A stretch of DNA of 27,069 bases from an uncultured Ignavibacteria bacterium (GCA_937924675.1 CALEVL010000040.1:1-27069), one strand, 5' to 3'. Shown: positions 1-8,516, counted from the stretch's first letter. The notes: a model not told the origin generated them from the sequence alone. Numbers and translations are program-made.

Positions 1-1668
1 CAGTCAAGTTTCGGCCACAGCGTATCCACAGCGGGCGATGTGAACGGTGACGGCTATTCAGATGTGATAGTGGGAGCATATAATTTCGATAACGGCCAGA
101 CAGATGAAGGCAGAGCGTTCGTTTACCATGGCTCTGCTTCAGGACTTTCCAATTCTGCGAACTGGTCAGCAGAGGGCAATCAGGCAACTGCGTTTTACGG
201 CTGGAGCGTATCCTCGGCCGGCGATGTCAACGGCGACGGATATTCAGACATAATTGTAGGAGCCCGCGTGTACAGCAATGGACAATCCAATGAAGGAAGG
301 GCATTCGCTTATTACGGCTCATCTGCAGGACTCTCCGTATCTTCAGACTGGACGGCAGAGAGCGATCAGGATGGCGCATTTTTTGGCTACAGCGTGTCCA
401 CTGCCGGGGATGTAAACGGGGATGGATATTCAGATGTAATAGTTGGCGCGAACTGGTATGACAACGGACAGACAAAGGAAGGAAGGGCTTATGTTTATAA
501 CGGCTCCCCCTCAGGCATTTCATCTGCTCCGGTCTGGACCGCAGAAAGCGATCAGGCGAATGCAGAGTTCGGTGCAAGTGTATCCACCGCCGGCGATGTG
601 AACGGCGACGGTTATTCAGATATAATAGTCGGAGCGCAGTCATACGACAACGGCGAGACAGATGAAGGCAGTACATTTGTATATTACGGAAATGAGTCAA
701 CAGGATTAAGATCAACGGTTCAGCAGTATAAACCGGGAACAAGTTTTGTCGTTTCATCGGGAGGACTGACCGGGACTGACGGACAGTCACGTCTAAATAT
801 TTTCGGCAGGAGTCCTTTTGGAAGAGCGGACGGGATGATTGTATATGAATACAAACGAAACGGAAATCCCTTCAGCGGAGCGGTGATAACGAACAGCACT
901 GCCTCGTCAGGATCCGGAACATTTGCAGATCTTGGAATTTCAGGCAGTCAGCTGAATAGAGATATTACAGGACTTTCTACGAGCAGGGTTTACAAATGGA
1001 GGGCAAGGGTTCAGTACAGTCTTGTCAATAATCCGTATCAGAAGTTCGGTCCTTGGAAATACTACAACAATTATATCCCGACTCCGCTTGGAAATTTCAG
1101 GGCAAAATCAGCTCCTCCGGCCACGGCGCAACTTAATCTGACATTTTTGATACAAGGATTCTATAATGCGGGCTCAAACTCAATGACAGGAGATACGGCA
1201 TTAGTTTACCTGAGGAACAGCAATTCGCCCTATACGGCACTGGATTCGGCCAAAGCTTTTCTGAATTCCTCCGGTCAGGGAACATTCATCTTTTCAAATG
1301 CTTCTAACGGCACACCATATTATCTACAGATCGTACATAGGAATTCTATTGAAACATGGAGCAAGAATCCTCAGCAATTCAATGCTTCGATGCTGAGCTA
1401 TAACTTCTCGACTGCTAATACGCAGTCATACGGAGACAACATGATACAGGTTGACACTTCGCCGGTGAAGTTTGCAATATACGGCGGCGATGTGAACCGG
1501 GACGGAACTGTTGATGCAACAGATGTAAGCACAATAGATAACGATGCTGCCAACTTCAACGGCGGATACATTGTAACCGATCTTACCGGGGACCACTTCG
1601 TTGACGGGACAGACTTTGCGATAGCCGATAATAACGCGGCGAATTTTGTTGGAACGATCACACCGTAG
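1..1668 (+). CDS. FG-GAP repeat exported protein with C-terminal dockerin-like module (5' end missing)
   Basis: The reading frame is open from base 1, so the N-terminus and any signal peptide lie outside the window; 555 residues are visible. Four FG-GAP/integrin-alpha-like repeats occupy about residues 1-235, each with a Ca-binding DVNGDGYSD loop and a VSTAGD lead. Their linkers (DNGQTDEGRAF type) are longer than in the other FG-GAP genes here. FG-GAP repeats usually fold as a seven-bladed propeller, so at least three repeats are probably upstream. A beta-rich connector (about 236-375, containing WRARVQY and FGPWKYYNN) follows. The last 178 residues are the shared Ig-like plus dockerin-like module, with EF-hand loops DVNRDGTVDATD and DLTGDHFVDGTD, ending GTITP. 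The role is probably cell-surface or secreted binding; the ligand is unknown. Confidence 0.9.
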   Translation, partial: QSSFGHSVSTAGDVNGDGYSDVIVGAYNFDNGQTDEGRAFVYHGSASGLSNSANWSAEGNQATAFYGWSVSSAGDVNGDGYSDIIVGARVYSNGQSNEGRAFAYYGSSAGLSVSSDWTAESDQDGAFFGYSVSTAGDVNGDGYSDVIVGANWYDNGQTKEGRAYVYNGSPSGISSAPVWTAESDQANAEFGASVSTAGDVNGDGYSDIIVGAQSYDNGETDEGSTFVYYGNESTGLRSTVQQYKPGTSFVVSSGGLTGTDGQSRLNIFGRSPFGRADGMIVYEYKRNGNPFSGAVITNSTASSGSGTFADLGISGSQLNRDITGLSTSRVYKWRARVQYSLVNNPYQKFGPWKYYNNYIPTPLGNFRAKSAPPATAQLNLTFLIQGFYNAGSNSMTGDTALVYLRNSNSPYTALDSAKAFLNSSGQGTFIFSNASNGTPYYLQIVHRNSIETWSKNPQQFNASMLSYNFSTANTQSYGDNMIQVDTSPVKFAIYGGDVNRDGTVDATDVSTIDNDAANFNGGYIVTDLTGDHFVDGTDFAIADNNAANFVGTITP

Positions 1669-1763
1669 CTACATTGCCACGAATGCACGAATCAAGTTTT
1701 TTGAAAGAGCAAATATTTGGATTATTACCCACGCTGGAGTCTCCGCGCTTTTCGGGACTCCGG
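1642..1763 (+). repeat. Type B tail repeat (end of gene plus 3' flank hairpin)
   Basis: This repeat starts inside the last codons of the gene ending at 1668 and runs through the stop into a hairpin. Bases 1642-1692 match 26877-26927 at the end of the window by direct reading. The following block (TTTTTTGAAAGAGCAAATAT) is shared with all other tail copies. It ends in an inverted repeat at 1734-1763 (stem CTGGAGTC/GACTCCGG), which could act as a weak terminator or a REP-like structure. Confidence 0.75.
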
Positions 1764-1779
1764 CGGAATGCAAAGCTTT

Positions 1780-1915
1780 AATTTTGTTAGTGCAATCACT
1801 CCATAAGTTTCAGCGCGTCAGATTTGTGCCACGAATGCACGAATTATGTTTTTTGAAAGAGCAAATATTTAGATTATCGCCCACGCTGGAGTCTCCGCGC
1901 TTTTCAGGACTCCGG
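1780..1915 (+). pseudogene. Orphan type A gene tail: last codons of a dockerin-type gene plus its 3' repeat
   Basis: Bases 1780-1870 read identically to 22586-22676 and differ at one base from 8100-8190. Those two regions cover the final codons (NFVSAITP, stop) and 3' flank of intact genes. Here there is no gene in front: the fragment follows directly after the AAAGCTTT that ends the preceding tail copy. It continues into the same GAGTC/GACTC hairpin (1886-1915). It is a relic of deletion, or of insertion of a tail unit. Confidence 0.75.
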
Positions 1916-1941
1916 CAGAATGTAAAGGTTGCAAAGCTTTG

Positions 1942-1979
1942 GCGTCAGAATCCGGGTAAAGCGCCCGAGACTCTGACGC
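1942..1979. repeat. Hairpin repeat, GCGTCAGAGTC family
   Basis: An 11-bp stem (GCGTCAGAATC with GACTCTGACGC, one mismatch) encloses a loop CGGGTAAAGCGCCCGA. Perfect-stem copies occur at 22824-22861 and 27031-27068, always downstream of a tail repeat. Confidence 0.7.
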
Positions 1980-2004
1980 AGGCTGAAAATAGTATAAAAA
2001 AAAT

Positions 2005-2039
2005 GTCACCCTGAGCTTGACGAAGGGTCACTCTTCACC
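2005..2039. repeat. 35-bp direct repeat, copy 1
   Basis: This 35-bp sequence, beginning GTCACCCTGAGCTTGACGAA, is identical to 3931-3965. Both copies follow an A-rich run. Together they bracket the opposite-strand gene at 2209-3441. Confidence 0.8.
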
Positions 2040-2208
2040 ACGACAAGCTCGCGGCAAATTTCAGGATAAGCTCCCAAGCAACCTGCCTGCCCGCAGTTGC
2101 CTAATCTTTTACAATCGCTGCAGGCGGGCCTGCTCACGTGCTATTGAATTGTGGAAATGCATTATGGCAGGCGGGGGGCTTGGGCGCGAGGAAAGTAAAG
2201 TTGCACGT

Positions 2209-3441
2209 TCAACGCAATAGCAGCAATTTCCTTGCTTTAACAAACTGACCCGCTGCGATACGATAATAGTACACGCCGCTCGCCAATCCTTCAGGTGCAA
2301 ACTCGACTTTGTAACTCCCCGCGGCATGCGTTTCGTTAACGAGATTCTGAACCTCACGTCCGAGTGCATCGAATACGGACAGTGTCACATGGCTCGAAGC
2401 CGGCAAACTGTAGGAAATGACGGTTGACGGGTTGAATGGGTTAGGGTAGTTCTGCTCAAGAGTAAAGTTTTGCAGAGTGCTGTATGTCTGTTCAACGGAT
2501 ACCGGCTTAAGTTGTTTGTACCACAGGCCGTCAATTCGGGCGGTATACAGTCTATTCGGGTGGAAAATATGCGCATACACAAGTGGCATTTGCTCGACAA
2601 ATGTCCATTGCAGTCCGTCAATTGAGCGGTACCAGCGTGTCAAAGCCGCAGTTGCGGATGCAAATAATGTGTCTCCTATAGAAATCAGTTTGATGATGCG
2701 GTTCACAGGTACGCCATTGCCGGAGGGGATCCAGCTTCCTCCGTTATTGGTACTTCGATAGATGCCGTATGTAGTTCCAATATAGAAAGCTTCCCGAAAT
2801 GCCTCAATGGAGTTAACAATAAATGCCTCGTTCTGCAGAGGAGCCACCTGAACCCCGGTCCATGACGTCGCGCCGTTGGGCGCATACCAGATGTAGCCGT
2901 TGCCGCCTGCGCCTGCAACAAGCGTATCACCCTTGATATCAAGGAACTCCACATTTCCTGCCGTCTGGCCGGCCAGATCGCCGAACGGATGCCAGGTGTC
3001 CTGCTGAAGCCGGAAAACTCCGGCCCCACGCGTGCCTAAATACAACACTCCGTTTCGAACTGCAAACGAACTGATTTGACTGCTCCCGAGTCCGGCAAGT
3101 CCCTGGTTTAAAGGCATCCAGTTCTGTCCGTTATCCAAGCTTGAAAACACTCCGTTGCCTCCCGTTCCGGCATACAATTTACCGTCGAAGATAGAAAGAG
3201 CATCAATGAACTGCGGACTTCCGGGCAGCAAAGCCGAACGTGTCCACACATTTCCGCCGTTTGTGCTAATGAAAACAGCGGAGTCTGTTCCGGCATACAT
3301 GCTGCTGCCGCTCAATATCAGTGAAGGAATATCGCCGGCGGGGAGACTCTCAACCCTTACCCACTGGCACGGACTAATGCCGGAAACAAGAAGGAGAAGA
3401 GTCAGCAGACTGTATGTTTTTATCACTGAACTAAATGTCAT
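2209..3441 (-). CDS. BNR/sialidase-like propeller protein with T9SS type A sorting domain
   Basis: A 410-residue exported protein. Residues 1-25 form a signal peptide (basic start, LLTLLLLVSG core). Residues about 30-310 hold repeated units of the photosynthesis-stability/BNR type, with motifs such as STNGGNVW, SLDNGQNW, STNNGGSW and SIDGLQW interleaved with LYAGT, LYLGT and FYIGT strands. This is a beta-propeller seen in many FCB secreted proteins; no catalytic sialidase residues can be assigned. The last 80 residues are a type A T9SS C-terminal domain: NYPNPFNPST, then FDALGREV, SGVYYYRI and terminal KLLLLR. The protein is therefore expected to cross the outer membrane through T9SS and have its tag removed. 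It lies opposite its neighbours, looks more GC-rich than the rest and is bracketed by 35-bp direct repeats, so a separate history is possible. Confidence 0.93.
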   Translation of the reverse strand: MTFSSVIKTYSLLTLLLLVSGISPCQWVRVESLPAGDIPSLILSGSSMYAGTDSAVFISTNGGNVWTRSALLPGSPQFIDALSIFDGKLYAGTGGNGVFSSLDNGQNWMPLNQGLAGLGSSQISSFAVRNGVLYLGTRGAGVFRLQQDTWHPFGDLAGQTAGNVEFLDIKGDTLVAGAGGNGYIWYAPNGATSWTGVQVAPLQNEAFIVNSIEAFREAFYIGTTYGIYRSTNNGGSWIPSGNGVPVNRIIKLISIGDTLFASATAALTRWYRSIDGLQWTFVEQMPLVYAHIFHPNRLYTARIDGLWYKQLKPVSVEQTYSTLQNFTLEQNYPNPFNPSTVISYSLPASSHVTLSVFDALGREVQNLVNETHAAGSYKVEFAPEGLASGVYYYRIAAGQFVKARKLLLLR

Positions 3442-3520
3442 GATGTTAAATTTTGTTTTGAATTATTAAGGTAATGCGAGTAACGGCCCCTGCCGTTGTA
3501 GACCTTAGCGGCCAAAACCA

Positions 3521-3672
3521 TGCCTGTGCAGGAGGTTGTCCCAAAACCTGTCGTCCCCGAATGTTTCTATCGGGGACACACCTTAATTGATCAATTTTCT
3601 GTGTGGATTCCCGCCAGGAACACGCGGGAATGACAGAATGGGTAGGTTTTGAGACAACCTCACAGGCGGGCA
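3521..3672. repeat. Nested palindromic element, about 150 bp
   Basis: The outer arms are GAGGTTGTCCCAAAACCT (3532-3549) and its near-exact reverse complement (3644-3661), one mismatch over 18 bp. They are extended by TGCCTGTG and CACAGGCGGGCA. Inside lie two perfect hairpins: GTCCCCGA/TCGGGGAC (3553-3577) and ATTCCCGC/GCGGGAAT (3607-3631). No coding capacity. It could be a MITE-like element or a structured REP cluster. Confidence 0.7.
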
Positions 3673-3802
3673 TGCCCGCTCATGGCTTTGCAGTTTGATC
3701 TTATACATGTATTCACAAACTGTTGCATGCAATTTAAAAACTTCATAAACTCTTCTCAATAACTTTTTCTAAAAGTATGCCTGCTTGGGAATGCGGAAAA
3801 AT

Positions 3803-3829
3803 GTCACCCTTCGTCAGGCTCAGTGTGAC
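3803..3829 (-). repeat. Inverted relative of the 35-bp repeat
   Basis: Read on the minus strand this is GTCACACTGAGCCTGACGAA followed by GGGTGAC, a diverged copy of the core found at 2005-2039 and 3931-3965 but in opposite orientation. Confidence 0.6.
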
Positions 3830-3930
3830 ACCACATGGATATGGTGTGGATCTGCTGCAGATTCAAAATTCGTCGTGGTGATCTTGCCTGCACCTTTCGG
3901 GGCGAACCCTGAAGCAGGATAAAAAAAGAC

Positions 3931-3965
3931 GTCACCCTGAGCTTGACGAAGGGTCACTCTTCACC
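3931..3965. repeat. 35-bp direct repeat, copy 2
   Basis: Identical by eye to 2005-2039, same orientation, also preceded by an A-run. Confidence 0.8.
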
Positions 3966-4272
3966 CACCGGTCAGAAATATTTGCATTTCAGTAAGGAGT
4001 CATAATCCTTACGTTTAATTCAAGACTGAAGTTATTCGTTCAGTCTGTTTATTACAGAAATACTTTCTTAGAGCTGCTCAGATCTTGTACAAGGAAACAA
4101 ATTTCCGGTCGTTGCAACTGAAGTTAACAGCCTGAATGGACTAATAACATAACCTCGTTTTCATCGCCATCCCTTCTCGCCCCAATGATTCAGTAATTGC
4201 CGGATCGTTCTGCTGAAAAAATTATTCAGCAAATATCAAAGAAATTCTGCATCAAACATTTACCAATCTTTT

Positions 4273-4280
4273 GAAAGGAG
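4273..4280 (+). promoter_or_regulatory. Shine-Dalgarno site of the gene at 4287
   Basis: GAAAGGAG lies 6 nt before the ATG at 4287 and fixes that start. The only comparable site in the window precedes the gene at 9918; the other genes lack a clear one. Confidence 0.75.
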
Positions 4281-4286
4281 TTTATC

Positions 4287-7200
4287 ATGAGACGCAAAAT
4301 TCTTATTGCAGTCATTTGCTCCTCCGTTTCTTTTCTTCTACTACTTCCATGTAAGGCAAGCGCAAACTGGTCGTCAATTGCAAATGACAATTTAACAATT
4401 GGACATTTCACAAAAAGTGATTCCCGCAGCGACTCAACACCCGGATTATTACCGGAAGAAATAATGAACAACCTGCGCGACCAAAACGGAAATAAGATCA
4501 TTACGGAAGAGGATCAGGATGGTGATGCTTTTCAGAGAAAGATATTCAATGGTCTGGGAATCAATAACTATTTCGGCTATTCAGTTGCATCAGCCGGTGA
4601 TGTAAACGGCGACGGTTATGATGATATAATAGTGGGCGCATATGGTTATAATTCATTTACCGGAAGAGCTTACTTGTATTATGGTGGTTTGATCATGAAT
4701 ACAGTTGCTGATATGGTCTTTACAGGCGAGGAATCTGATAACTCGTTTGGATTATCCGTCTCCACAGCCGGCGATGTGAACGGAGATGGTTTTGACGATG
4801 TCATTGTGGGCGCTGCCGGTTATTCTTTACTTAAAGGAAGAGCATATATCTATTTCGGTGGAGCAGTTATGAATAATACTGCGGATCTAGTAATGACCGG
4901 TGCTGCCACAGGTGACTTGTTTGGAATCTCAGTAAGATCCGCAGGCGATGTAAACGGCGACGGATATTCCGATGTGATAATCGGTGCAAATCGCAGTTAC
5001 TCTTCATGGACCGGAGGAGCTAATATATATTTCGGCGGTTCATCAATGAATAACATTGCAGATGTGATTTTAGTAGGTGAAGCAGCATACAACCTGTTCG
5101 GATTTTCAGTTTCATCTGCAGGCGATGTAAACGGTGACGGTTATTCCGATGTTATCGTAGCAGCTTATGGCTATTCTTCAAATACCGGAAAAGCATATAT
5201 ATATTTCGGAGGAACTGCAATGAACAATACTGCAGATCTGACAATGTCAGGCGAAACAATAGACAGCTATTACGGGTCATCAGTATCTTATGCCGGCGAT
5301 GTAAACGGAGATGGCTTTTCAGATGTAATAGTCGGCGCGAGCGGTTATGCCTCATATTTCGGCAAAGCTTATATATATTTCGGAGGGACATCAATGAATA
5401 ACATTGAAGATGTGACAATGACAGGCGAGGCTGCAACAAATTATTTCGGAGAATCGGTCTCATCAGCCGGCGATGTAAACGGCGACGGCTATTCGGATGT
5501 GATAATCGGCGCGGATGGTTTTATTTCACACACCGGCAAAGCATATTTGTTTTTCGGCGGGATATCAATGAATAATACTCCGGATGTTACTATGACCGGA
5601 GAGACAACAAATAATTTTTTTGGCAGATCAGTTTCAACTGCCGGTGATGTAAATGGTGACGGTTATACAGATTTGATTGTCGGTGCATTTAAAAACTCTT
5701 CTGAAACCGGCAGAGTATATCTGTATGATTACTTCATGAAAAATGAGATCACAGCTGATATGACAATTACAGGCAACGTACCTGATGCAAGACTCGGAAT
5801 GTCAGTCTCCACAGCCGGCGATGTGAACGGCGACGGTTATTCTGATGTGATAGTCGGGCAAGATGCATATTCTTCGTATACCGGCAGAGCATTCATTTAT
5901 TTCGGCGGACCTTCAATGGATAATATTGCGGATGTGACAATGTCAGGTAATTCAATTTATGACAGTTTTGGTTGTTCTGTATCAACCGCCGGTGATGTAA
6001 ACGGTGACGGCTATTCTGATGTGATTGTCGGGGCATACGGTGAATTTATTTATAATAATTATACTGGCAGGGCGCATATCTTTTTCGGCGGACCATCCAT
6101 GGATAATGTTCCTGATGTATTAATGTCAGGTGAAACAGTAGGCGGAAGATATGGATGGATTGTATCGACAGCGGGCGACGTAAACGGTGATGGCTATTCA
6201 GATGTGATAGTCGGTGCAGATCAATATTCTTCTGCCAGGGGCAGGGCGTATGTTTATTTAGGAGGTGCTACAATGAATAATACTGCAGATCTGATAGTGA
6301 GCGGTGAAGCAACGGGAGATGAACTCGGAGTTTCTGTCTCATCCGCCGGAGATGTGAACGGAGACGGTTTTTCCGATGTGATAGTAGGGGCAGATCAATA
6401 TTCTTTCAATACCGGCAGAGCGTATATTTTTTTCGGAGGATCCTCATTGGATAATACTGCAGATGTAACAATGACAGGAGAGGCGACAAATAATTATTTT
6501 GGCAGATCGGTCTCCTGTGCAAGTGATGTAAATGGAGATGGCTTTTCAGATGTTATAGTAGGAGAACCTGCCTATTCTTCATATACCGGCAAAGCATATG
6601 TTTATTTCGGAGGAACTTTTTTGGATAACAATCCGGATGTTACTTTAACCGGCGAGTCTGCTGGCAGTGCTTTTGGGCATTCAGTTTCATCTGCAGGTGA
6701 TGTAAATGGTGACGGCTATTCTGATGTGATAATCAGCGCTTATCTATTTTCCTCATCGACAGGCAAAGCATATGTATATTTAGGAGGCTCTTATATGAAC
6801 AATACTGTTGATATGACTATGACCGGAGAGGCAGCAATCAATTACTTTAGTCAAATTGTCTGTACTGCCGGAGATTTAAACGGCGACGGATATTCAGATA
6901 TGATCGTTGGTGCTCCTTCATATGCTACAGTAGGCAGAACATATATTTATCTTGGTTCAGCCATTTCCGCGAAACCAATATTGAATTATGTAAAGGACGT
7001 TCCTAATGATCAGGGCGGATATGTTAATTTAAAATGGGCAAGAAGCTCTTTCGATGTCTTTGGGAATAATCTTGTAACAGGCTATTCTGTTTACAGAAGC
7101 TATCCCCCTTCGGGAGGAAACTTCTCATGGGAAGAAATAGCTGTCATCAATCCTTCACAGCACTCATTTTATACATATACTGCCCCCACTCCTTATGATT

Positions 7201-8126
7201 CGGGATCACAGAGCAGCGGTAATTTATTTTACAAGATCCGGGCAAGGACTTCGAATCCTAATTCATACTGGGAATCTGCCATATTCTCAGGCAGGAGCGT
7301 TGACAATATATCGCCGCCCGCAGTAACTCCCTTTATGGCTTCTTCTTCCGGGTCAGGTGTAATTCTTAACTGGGGAAGCAGCCCTGCTCCGGATCTGCTG
7401 AATTATGTTCTGTTCAGAAGTTATTCAAACAGCATTGATCCCGATACTGAAACTCCAATGGCAACATCTGTAAATACTTCATTCCTTGACACATCTCCAT
7501 TGACAGGCTTGTACTATTACTTCATTGTTGCACAGGACATACACGGAAATATCAGCCCTGTTGCAGTTGCGCAAAGTCCGTCAACCACGCTTGATCTGAC
7601 ATTGCTCATAGAAGGATTTTATGATGCAGGAAACAATGCACAGGTCAGTGATACGATAAGAGTTGAATTAAGAAATCCAAACTCTCCATATGCAATAGTT
7701 GATCAGGCAAAAGGAGTTGTGGGATCAAACGGAACAGCTCAACTGTTTTTCGGAAATGTTTCAAGCGGAAATTACTACATCGCAGTCGAACACAGAAACA
7801 GCATACTTACATGGAGCGCAAACACTGTTCTGATCATTTCAGACGGAACGAATTCCTATGACTTTTCAACTGCATCATCGCAGGCATACGGAAGCAACAT
7901 GATTCAGGTTGATGAATCGCCTGTTAGATTTGCAATCTACGGCGGTGATGTGAATCAGGACGGGACTGTTGATGCAACTGATGTTAGCACCATCGATAAT
8001 GACGCATTCAATTTTCTCGACGGATATGTTGTGACGGATCTCACCGGCGATGACTTTGTTGATGGAACCGACTTTGCGATAGCTGATAACAATGCGGCAA
8101 ATTTTGTTAGTGCAATCACTCCATAA
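4287..8126 (+). CDS. Giant exported FG-GAP protein: two seven-repeat propellers, Fn3-like domains, dockerin-like tail
   Basis: A 1279-residue protein. Residues 1-27 are a signal peptide (RRK start, SFLLLLPCKASA). Residues 95-892 hold 14 FG-GAP repeats of about 58 residues, each of the form FGxSVSxAGDVNGDGYSDVIVGA then TGRAYIYFGG and MNNTADVTMTGE. Repeat 7 is atypical (YLYDYFM at 478-484 instead of YIYFGGxxMNN), consistent with two tandem seven-bladed propellers. Residues about 897-1100 contain two Fn3-like domains (KPILNYVKDVPNDQGG and later YYYFIVAQDIHGN). Residues about 1102-1279 are the shared C-terminal module, with loops DVNQDGTVDATD and DLTGDDFVDGTD, ending SAITP. It is a close paralogue of the protein at 18785-22612 with domain boundaries in register. 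A Ca-dependent surface adhesin or matrix protein is likely; the ligand is unknown. There is no T9SS tag. Confidence 0.93.
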   Translation: MRRKILIAVICSSVSFLLLLPCKASANWSSIANDNLTIGHFTKSDSRSDSTPGLLPEEIMNNLRDQNGNKIITEEDQDGDAFQRKIFNGLGINNYFGYSVASAGDVNGDGYDDIIVGAYGYNSFTGRAYLYYGGLIMNTVADMVFTGEESDNSFGLSVSTAGDVNGDGFDDVIVGAAGYSLLKGRAYIYFGGAVMNNTADLVMTGAATGDLFGISVRSAGDVNGDGYSDVIIGANRSYSSWTGGANIYFGGSSMNNIADVILVGEAAYNLFGFSVSSAGDVNGDGYSDVIVAAYGYSSNTGKAYIYFGGTAMNNTADLTMSGETIDSYYGSSVSYAGDVNGDGFSDVIVGASGYASYFGKAYIYFGGTSMNNIEDVTMTGEAATNYFGESVSSAGDVNGDGYSDVIIGADGFISHTGKAYLFFGGISMNNTPDVTMTGETTNNFFGRSVSTAGDVNGDGYTDLIVGAFKNSSETGRVYLYDYFMKNEITADMTITGNVPDARLGMSVSTAGDVNGDGYSDVIVGQDAYSSYTGRAFIYFGGPSMDNIADVTMSGNSIYDSFGCSVSTAGDVNGDGYSDVIVGAYGEFIYNNYTGRAHIFFGGPSMDNVPDVLMSGETVGGRYGWIVSTAGDVNGDGYSDVIVGADQYSSARGRAYVYLGGATMNNTADLIVSGEATGDELGVSVSSAGDVNGDGFSDVIVGADQYSFNTGRAYIFFGGSSLDNTADVTMTGEATNNYFGRSVSCASDVNGDGFSDVIVGEPAYSSYTGKAYVYFGGTFLDNNPDVTLTGESAGSAFGHSVSSAGDVNGDGYSDVIISAYLFSSSTGKAYVYLGGSYMNNTVDMTMTGEAAINYFSQIVCTAGDLNGDGYSDMIVGAPSYATVGRTYIYLGSAISAKPILNYVKDVPNDQGGYVNLKWARSSFDVFGNNLVTGYSVYRSYPPSGGNFSWEEIAVINPSQHSFYTYTAPTPYDSGSQSSGNLFYKIRARTSNPNSYWESAIFSGRSVDNISPPAVTPFMASSSGSGVILNWGSSPAPDLLNYVLFRSYSNSIDPDTETPMATSVNTSFLDTSPLTGLYYYFIVAQDIHGNISPVAVAQSPSTTLDLTLLIEGFYDAGNNAQVSDTIRVELRNPNSPYAIVDQAKGVVGSNGTAQLFFGNVSSGNYYIAVEHRNSILTWSANTVLIISDGTNSYDFSTASSQAYGSNMIQVDESPVRFAIYGGDVNQDGTVDATDVSTIDNDAFNFLDGYVVTDLTGDDFVDGTDFAIADNNAANFVSAITP
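4569..6962 (+). repeat. 14 tandem coding repeats (about 174 bp each)
   Basis: The FG-GAP units form a degenerate DNA repeat with the recurring core GATGTAAACGGCGACGG. Fourteen units can be counted from the AGDVNGDG or equivalent motif in each. Such arrays allow unit gain or loss by unequal exchange, yet the count equals that in the paralogue at 19064-21451. Confidence 0.85.
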
Positions 8127-8235
8127 GTTTCAGCGCGTCAGATTTGTGCCACGAATGCACGAATTATATTTTTTGAAAGAGCAAATATTTAGATTATCAC
8201 CCACGCTGGAGTCTCCGCGCTTTTCGGGACTCCGG
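8100..8235 (+). repeat. Type A tail repeat
   Basis: Begins in the final codons of the gene ending at 8126 and extends through the stop to the hairpin at 8206-8235 (stem CTGGAGTC/GACTCCGG). The first 91 bases differ at one position from 22586-22676 and from the orphan copy at 1780-1870. Confidence 0.8.
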
Positions 8236-8286
8236 CGGAATGCATGATTGATATTTATCCACCGATGTTGAATTTCAAATTTCTTG

Positions 8287-8418
8287 CGCCATAGTCCCTG
8301 CAAAGCACCGGAGACTCAGGCGCAGACAAAAAGAGCAATTAGAAATTAAGAATTAGAAATTAGAAATATTTCCGTGCTAATAATTCTGTAGCCCACGGTT
8401 TTAGTCGTGGGCTTTTTT
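8287..8418. repeat. Composite repeat: GAGTC hairpin, AT-rich block and terminator-like hairpin, copy 1
   Basis: An imperfect stem (GCGCCATAGTC/GACTCAGGCGC, 8287-8323) is followed by AGAGCAATTAGAAATTAAGA and more AT-rich sequence, then the hairpin at 8391-8418. The same three parts in the same order occur at 9526-9655, so the repeat is about 130 bp long. Confidence 0.75.
8391..8418 (+). terminator. Rho-independent terminator-like hairpin
   Basis: GCCCACG, 8-nt loop, CGTGGGC, then six T. It is about 265 nt after the stop at 8126 and is the first such structure downstream, so it may end that transcript. The hairpin itself is also a dispersed sequence (18287, 18421). Confidence 0.6.
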
Positions 8419-8430
8419 CATGTCGCATAT

Positions 8431-8506
8431 AATCCCAAAACCCCGAAGGGGTGAAATAATTATAGAAATATGGTTGAAATGCGTACAACCCCGAAGGGGT
8501 GACATT
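8431..8506. repeat. 76-bp repeat with paired CCCCGAAGGGG palindromes, copy 1
   Basis: Two CCCCGAAGGGGTGA units 39 bp apart within a 76-bp block that recurs at 9347-9422 with about four mismatches. Type and spacing resemble REP/BIME sequences. An open frame at 8420-8605 is made of these repeats and is not considered a gene. Confidence 0.75.
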
Positions 8507-8516
8507 ACAGATTCTC

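Larger units (their letters stand above)
3442..4286. other. Gene-free repeat-rich region
   Basis: Upstream of two divergent genes (3441 minus and 4287 plus). It holds the nested palindrome at 3521-3672, an inverted relative of the 35-bp repeat at 3803-3829, and copy 2 of the 35-bp repeat at 3931-3965. Bases 3966-4270 are AT-rich with no convincing gene and presumably contain the promoter and leader of the gene at 4287. Short open frames here coincide with the palindromes and do not look coding. Confidence 0.6.

Noticed and set aside
227..790. Long minus-strand open frame opposite the first gene, and similar ones at 5152-5463 and 19848-20057
   Set aside because: These are antisense shadows of the FG-GAP repeats; biased codon use of DVNGDG units keeps the opposite frame open, and the peptides are low-complexity R/H/L/S-rich.
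1646..2220. Open frames of 122 and 67 codons after the first gene
   Set aside because: They are composed entirely of tail repeats and hairpins and have equivalents (22578-22858) at another tail copy, so they reflect repeated non-coding DNA.
4287..4352. Possible lipoprotein signal (LLPC) in the 4287 protein
   Set aside because: Pro before Cys does not fit the lipobox, and a normal cleavage site (KASA) follows directly.
5616..5622. Homopolymer T-runs of about seven in coding DNA (also near 19410 and 25861) as phase-variation sites
   Set aside because: Runs of seven are common in AT-rich DNA, and nothing else points to slippage.
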